NCBI RefSeq assembly: GCF_900218015.1
Contig: NZ_UFQQ01000005.1
Span: 124,001 to 188,000 of the forward strand
Direction of reading: 5' to 3'
Origin: Rhodopseudomonas pentothenatexigens
GTDB lineage: Bacteria; Pseudomonadota; Alphaproteobacteria; Rhizobiales; Xanthobacteraceae
DNA length: 64,000 bases
Position numbers and translations under genes: made by a program. Below, piece after piece: positions 61,001-64,000 of this stretch (position 1 is the first letter of the stretch; every line of letters starts with the position of its first letter). The notes under the pieces were generated by a model. The model did no database searches, was not told the origin of the DNA, and saw only the letters and a program-made list of their open reading frames with translations.

Positions 61001-64000
61001 CAGCGTGGCGTGGGCTTCCCGCGCGCTCGCCAGCACCGAGGCCGAGGTAGTGTCGCCGGCGCCGGTCAGCGTCCGCTCGATATCGCCGGCCAGCGACTTC
61101 ACCTGATTGGCAACGTCGGTGGAGGTCACGGTCAGGACGTTCTGAGCCTCGCGCGCACTGCCGAGCACCGAAGCGGCGGTTGTACCGCCGGCGTCGGTCA
61201 GCGTGCGCTCGATCTCAGCCGACAGCAATTTGATCCGGTCGGTGACGTCGGACGAGGTGCCGATCAGGGTGGTCTGGGCGTCGCGGGCGCTGCCCAGCAC
61301 CGCGGTCGCGGTGGAGCTGCCGATGGTGGTGAGCGTGCGTTCGATCTCGGAGGCCAGCGATCTCACCTGGCCGGCAACCTCGGTCGAGGTCGCGACCAGG
61401 GTCGTCTGGGCATCTCGGGCGCCGGCCAGCACCGTGGCGGCGGTCGCCGTGCCGGCGGCCGACAATGTACGTTCGATGTCGTCGGACAGCGAGCGGAACT
61501 GCACAGCAGCCTCGCTGGACACCGACGCCAGCTTGGCCTGGGCCTCGGTGGCGCTCGACACTACGGTGGCGGCGGCGGTGGTGCCGACCGCGGTGAGGGC
61601 GCGTTCGATCTCGGCCGAGGTGACCTGCAGCTGGGCGCCGACGTCGTGCGACACCGACAGCATCGAGTCCCGTGCCGACTGGGTGCTGCTGCGGATGGTG
61701 TCGGTGGTGTTGACCACCAGGCTGGTGATCGCGCGCTCGGCGTCCGCCACGTTCGACTTGATGCCGACCGAGAGTTCCTCGGCGCGTGCCATCAGCAGAT
61801 CGCTGGCTTCGCGGCCGCTGCTTTCGAACCGGCCGGCGACCGCCTCGATCCGCGAGCCGAGCAGATCCTCGAACTGCGACACCCGGAGGTCGACGTCGTT
61901 GATCACCGCGGTGACGCGGCCCTCGAGACCGTCGTGGATCTCCTGGAAGCGGGCGCTGACGGTGGCGCTGAGATCGGCGGTGCGGCCGTCGATCGTTTCG
62001 GTAACCGCACCGATGCGGCGGTCGATCGCGTCGATCGCCTGCGCGGTGCCGTCGGTGAGCGAATGGGTGAGATGGGTCAGGCGCGAATCGATCGCCTCGA
62101 TCGCCTGCACCGCACCGGTCGACAGCGTGGTGGTCAGGGTGGTGATCCGTTCGTCGATCACTCCGGCCGCGTTGGCGGTGCCGCTCGACAGCGTGGTGCT
62201 GAGCTGGACGATCCGGGTATCGATCGCTTCGACCGCATGGGCGGCGCCGGTCGACAGCGCCGAGGCGAGCTTCTCGATCCGGCCGTCGATGTTGCCGGTG
62301 ACCGCGTCGGTGCGGGTGTCGAGAATGCGTTCCAGCGAATTCAGATGGTTGCCGACGGTGTCGTCGAGCGCCTTCAGACGGTTGTCGATCGCGCCGTCGA
62401 GGCTGCCGGTGCGGGTTTCGAACATGGTCTCGAACTGGTGCAGACGATCGTCGAGCCGCGCGGTGATCTCGCCCGAGCTGGTCGCGACCCGCTGGTCGAA
62501 GCCGTCGACATAGGTCTTCAGCGTCTCGTTGATGTCCTGGGTGCGCTGGCCCATCCGTTCGACGATCTCGCCGCCGAAGGTCTTCACGGTGCGGTCGAAC
62601 TCGGAGATGTGGCGAGTGATCAGCGCGCCGAGCGTGCCGCTGTCGCGCGCGAACTTCTCGGCGAGCTCGCTGCCCTGCTGCTTCACCAGATCGTCGAACG
62701 CGCTCATCTGGATGGCGAGCGTGTCGTGGGTGGCCTCGGTCTGGCTGACCACCTTGGCGACCAGCGCGTTGACGGTGACGTCGAGCGCTTCGCTGGCCTT
62801 GTCGCCGCTGGTCAGGATCTGATCGGCGAGGCGATGGCCGGCGTCGTCGATCTTGGTGACCAGGTCGCCGCTGCGCAGCTCGAGTTCGAGCAGCAGCGAG
62901 TCGCCGGAGTTCTTCAGCGAATCCTGCACCTGCTCGGTGCGCTCCGAAATGCCGTCGATGATGGTCGACGACCGCTGTTCGAAATCGGTGGTGATGCGGT
63001 CGAGCCGCTCGTTCATCATGTCGTGGACGCGATCGGCCAGTTCGACGAACTCGGCGTGGACGTGGCCGGTCTTGAAATTCAGGCTGGTGGTCAGCCGCTC
63101 GCTGGCGTCGAGCACCGCGCGGGTGGTCTCGGAGCTGGCCTCTTCGAGGCGGTCGAGCAGTTCGCCGCCGCGCTCGCCGAGCGCCAGAATCATGTTGTCG
63201 CCGGCGTGGCTGAGCGCGCTGGTGATGTGGGCGCCGCGCTCTTCCAGCGCGCTGGTGATGCTCTTGGCGACCTCGTCGACGCGGCTGGCGATCGCGTCCG
63301 AGATCAGCGCGATGTCGTGGCGGAGGTCGATCTGCACGCCGGAAATCGCGCTGCGGACCTGCTCGGCCTGGCCGACCAGATTGTCACGCTGATGCGCGAT
63401 GTCCTGCAGCAGCGCGCGGATTCGCACTTCGTTGTCCGAATAGGCGCGCTCCAGCGCCGACACTTCGTTGGCGACCAGGGCTTCGAGTTCGCTGGCGCGC
63501 GCGATCGCGCGCTCGACGCCGTCGCCCATCGCGGCGACCTCGCGGCGGATCGCCTGACCGACCGTCACCACCGAATCGCTGGCGGCGATTTCGGGCTCGG
63601 AGAAGCGGATCGCGACCTGCGCCATCGATTGCGCGATCATCCGCAGCTCCTGGCCGCGCCACGCCAGGCTGGCGAGGAAGTAGAACAGCATCACCGGCGC
63701 GAAGAACAGCGCGGCGAGGCCGGCCAGCGCCAGCGTTCCGCCGCTGCCCTGGCCGACCAGCGCCTGCAGGGCGGGCAGGAAGCTGATGGTCAGAATGATG
63801 CCGCCGAACACCCAGACGCCGGCGAAAATCGTCGCGAGAGTGTAGACGTTGCGGGTGGTGCGGCCCTTCTGAAGCGACTGCAGCAACTGGCCGATGGTTT
63901 CGCGGTCGTCGTTGGCGGGGCGACTGGCGAAGCCACGCTCGGCGGCCGGCTCGAAATTCGGCGACGGCGGCGCGATCCGCGGCTCGGCCGTCAGTTCCGG
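58097..64000 (-). CDS. Giant membrane-anchored coiled-coil repeat protein, GPR/RgsE-like (5' end outside window)
   Basis: The frame is open to the window edge, so the gene is truncated at its 5' end: at least 1967 residues are visible. A soluble Pro/Glu-rich N-terminal part leads to two transmembrane helices (coding about 63840-63650), then some 1500 residues of almost pure helix rich in Ser/Thr/Ala/Glu. Within it are four 22-residue repeats (61988-62251) and twelve 44-residue repeats (60026-61609). A Pro-rich linker and a compact C-terminal domain (SGNPLESLSLDIGRLMDRNL ... LALEMWERYQRGEAKSF) close the protein. Size, topology and apolipoprotein-like repeats match GPR of Agrobacterium and RgsE of Sinorhizobium, which organise the growing pole. 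Orthology is inferred from architecture, not alignment. Confidence 0.8.
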   Translation of the reverse strand, partial: PELTAEPRIAPPSPNFEPAAERGFASRPANDDRETIGQLLQSLQKGRTTRNVYTLATIFAGVWVFGGIILTISFLPALQALVGQGSGGTLALAGLAALFFAPVMLFYFLASLAWRGQELRMIAQSMAQVAIRFSEPEIAASDSVVTVGQAIRREVAAMGDGVERAIARASELEALVANEVSALERAYSDNEVRIRALLQDIAHQRDNLVGQAEQVRSAISGVQIDLRHDIALISDAIASRVDEVAKSITSALEERGAHITSALSHAGDNMILALGERGGELLDRLEEASSETTRAVLDASERLTTSLNFKTGHVHAEFVELADRVHDMMNERLDRITTDFEQRSSTIIDGISERTEQVQDSLKNSGDSLLLELELRSGDLVTKIDDAGHRLADQILTSGDKASEALDVTVNALVAKVVSQTEATHDTLAIQMSAFDDLVKQQGSELAEKFARDSGTLGALITRHISEFDRTVKTFGGEIVERMGQRTQDINETLKTYVDGFDQRVATSSGEITARLDDRLHQFETMFETRTGSLDGAIDNRLKALDDTVGNHLNSLERILDTRTDAVTGNIDGRIEKLASALSTGAAHAVEAIDTRIVQLSTTLSSGTANAAGVIDERITTLTTTLSTGAVQAIEAIDSRLTHLTHSLTDGTAQAIDAIDRRIGAVTETIDGRTADLSATVSARFQEIHDGLEGRVTAVINDVDLRVSQFEDLLGSRIEAVAGRFESSGREASDLLMARAEELSVGIKSNVADAERAITSLVVNTTDTIRSSTQSARDSMLSVSHDVGAQLQVTSAEIERALTAVGTTAAATVVSSATEAQAKLASVSSEAAVQFRSLSDDIERTLSAAGTATAATVLAGARDAQTTLVATSTEVAGQVRSLASEIERTLTTIGSSTATAVLGSARDAQTTLIGTSSDVTDRIKLLSAEIERTLTDAGGTTAASVLGSAREAQNVLTVTSTDVANQVKSLAGDIERTLTGAGDTTSASVLASAREAHATLVSASSEVTGQIRSLSTDIERTLYAAGNATAEAVLTGARTAQSTLVAASEDTAEKVRSLKSEIERTLSETASSTAGAIVAGAREAQTTLVAASSEVSGQVETLSADIERRLSAAGASTIEAIVAGAREAQSTLVATSTDAANQVKSLAGDVERTLTAAGSATAGALLASAREVQSALVSTSSESAGQVRSVAAEVERALVAAGRTTAESIVEGAREAQSALAAASTEAANHVKSLAVDVERTLTSVGAATASTILDSAREVQSTLTTSSASAASQIKAISAEIEHTLSTVTTNTTDHIQASASAAQSTLVAMSSEVSAKIKSTSADVERSVFAASGSFGSTISAKSEEIVGYVQQQAERLSQIIDGKRGVLVEAITGKTNQLTVEIDRVTTDALNAIESRGKTFSNSILTNGTEVARSITGAGDLATNAINKSLKDLDLASRSAIEQSRQVSVTAVTEMQETSKILRTDTVALFERLREGNILLQEVLTGAHENLNSLERALVTRVADFVTTMNEVNARSGAATQTLEDQLTGFHGKTAKALEDLGALSAQFEAHGHALAEAADLLEHSNRAASTSVNDRKEALESLVTTIDLRTADLDQRLGRFTGLLDESLAAAEERARDIARIVAETAGAGSASISQQFEAVRSAAEQERRLTVEAMHQVYQQGTQEADALFKQSADRFTSIVQGIKQMAAEMHHELESTREELRRGVLEIPQEAAESTAQMRKVIVDQIEALAELNRIVARHGRGMDVVTPSRATAVTREEEPVLAAASGGRAETVAARPAPRSRESSAATLPPPDLGMPVGPRRTEAPPVAPSTADQGRDGWLSELLNRADTSAEREPPRGRAAQAQTAMSGNPLESLSLDIGRLMDRNLALEMWERYQRGEAKSFTKRLYTPAGQKAFDEVARKYRSDRSFKQTVDRYIAEFERLLDEVARDDNAPQALRGHLASETGLVYTLLAHAAGRLG
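60026..61609 (-). repeat. Twelve tandem 132-bp (44-residue) repeats
   Basis: From the codon for I in IERALTAVG (61609) to the codon before VERSVFAAS (60025), 12 units of exactly 132 bases lie in phase without insertions. Each reads roughly (I/V)ERTL-x-x-A-G-x-x-T-A, then A-R-E-A-Q-x-T-L, then S-x-E-V-x-x-Q-(V/I)-x-S-L-x-x-(D/E). Forty-four is four hendecads, the period of right-handed or straight coiled coils. Confidence 0.85.
61988..62251 (-). repeat. Four tandem 66-bp (22-residue) repeats
   Basis: Units read TGAAHAVEAIDTRIVQLSTT, SGTANAAGVIDERITTLTTT, TGAVQAIEAIDSRLTHLTHS and DGTAQAIDAIDRRIGAVTET, each followed by two more residues. The 22-residue period is half the 44-residue unit further along and equals the apolipoprotein A/E repeat length. 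Confidence 0.8.

Noticed and set aside
60026-61609. CRISPR-like regular spacing of repeats
   Set aside because: The repeats are 132-bp in-frame coding units with no unique spacers; they belong to the giant coiled-coil protein.

Overview
The window looks like chromosome of a high-GC alphaproteobacterium of the Bradyrhizobium/Rhodopseudomonas group (Nitrobacteraceae), with Rhodopseudomonas palustris or a close relative the best guess. This is inferred from gene content and style: an MntR/SitABCD manganese locus, a Rhodobacter-type PmtA, a GPR/RgsE-like giant coiled-coil protein typical of polar-growing Rhizobiales, a fused STAS-MlaE permease, c-type cytochromes, and palindromic intergenic repeats of a kind common in this group. 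No rRNA, tRNA, CRISPR array, IS element or prophage was seen.

Layout. 1-2 kb is a small accessory patch of lower GC: the tail of a HEPN-like protein, a GIY-YIG nuclease relic and two adjacent genes of unknown function. At 1.9-3.9 kb a divergent tetR/SDR pair with a clear operator-promoter lies between two direct copies of an 83-bp palindromic repeat, next to a VapC toxin relic. 4.0-9.3 kb is a manganese locus: mntR, two MntR-box palindromes, an outer-membrane-barrel candidate and the ABC transporter sitABCD. 9.4-11.1 kb is an ECF sigma/anti-sigma operon with a small secreted protein and a likely autoregulated promoter. 11.2-20.2 kb is mixed: two membrane proteins, an acyl-CoA dehydrogenase, a DbpA-type DEAD helicase, a PAS-GGDEF diguanylate cyclase, a tiny exported peptide, an FAH-family hydrolase and an MsbA-like exporter.

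20.3-38.5 kb is a cell-surface polysaccharide region. It holds galE, all genes to make ADP-L-glycero-D-manno-heptose (gmhA, gmhB, hldE, hldD) and two heptosyltransferases (waaC, waaF). It continues with a FlaA1/CapD-type nucleotide-sugar dehydratase, a WecA-like initiating transferase, an LPG-synthase-like membrane protein, a UDP-glucuronate 4-epimerase, a WbpB/WbpE-like pair for 3-amino sugars, the lipid II flippase murJ and an O-carbamoyltransferase. Together these could build an LPS core plus a carbamoylated, amino-uronic-acid-containing polymer; the final structure cannot be read from sequence.

38.9-49.8 kb carries an RG-repeat small exported protein with a strong terminator, an orphan molybdenum hydroxylase large subunit followed by two cytochrome c genes, a stand-alone RAM domain, thiD, pmtA, an LpxH-like phosphoesterase with a glycosyltransferase, a PLP dehydratase and a Thr/Ala-rich protein. 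49.9-58 kb has an MFS transporter, a dipeptide epimerase, an Mla-type lipid transport operon, an ABC exporter and a NYN-LOTUS protein. The right end is the truncated gene (over 1960 codons) of the giant GPR-like membrane coiled-coil protein, with 12 exact-length 44-residue repeats. The most interesting items are the Mn-regulated outer-membrane barrel, the giant repeat protein, the orphan Mo-enzyme/cytochrome set, the RG-repeat exported protein and the ECF promoter.
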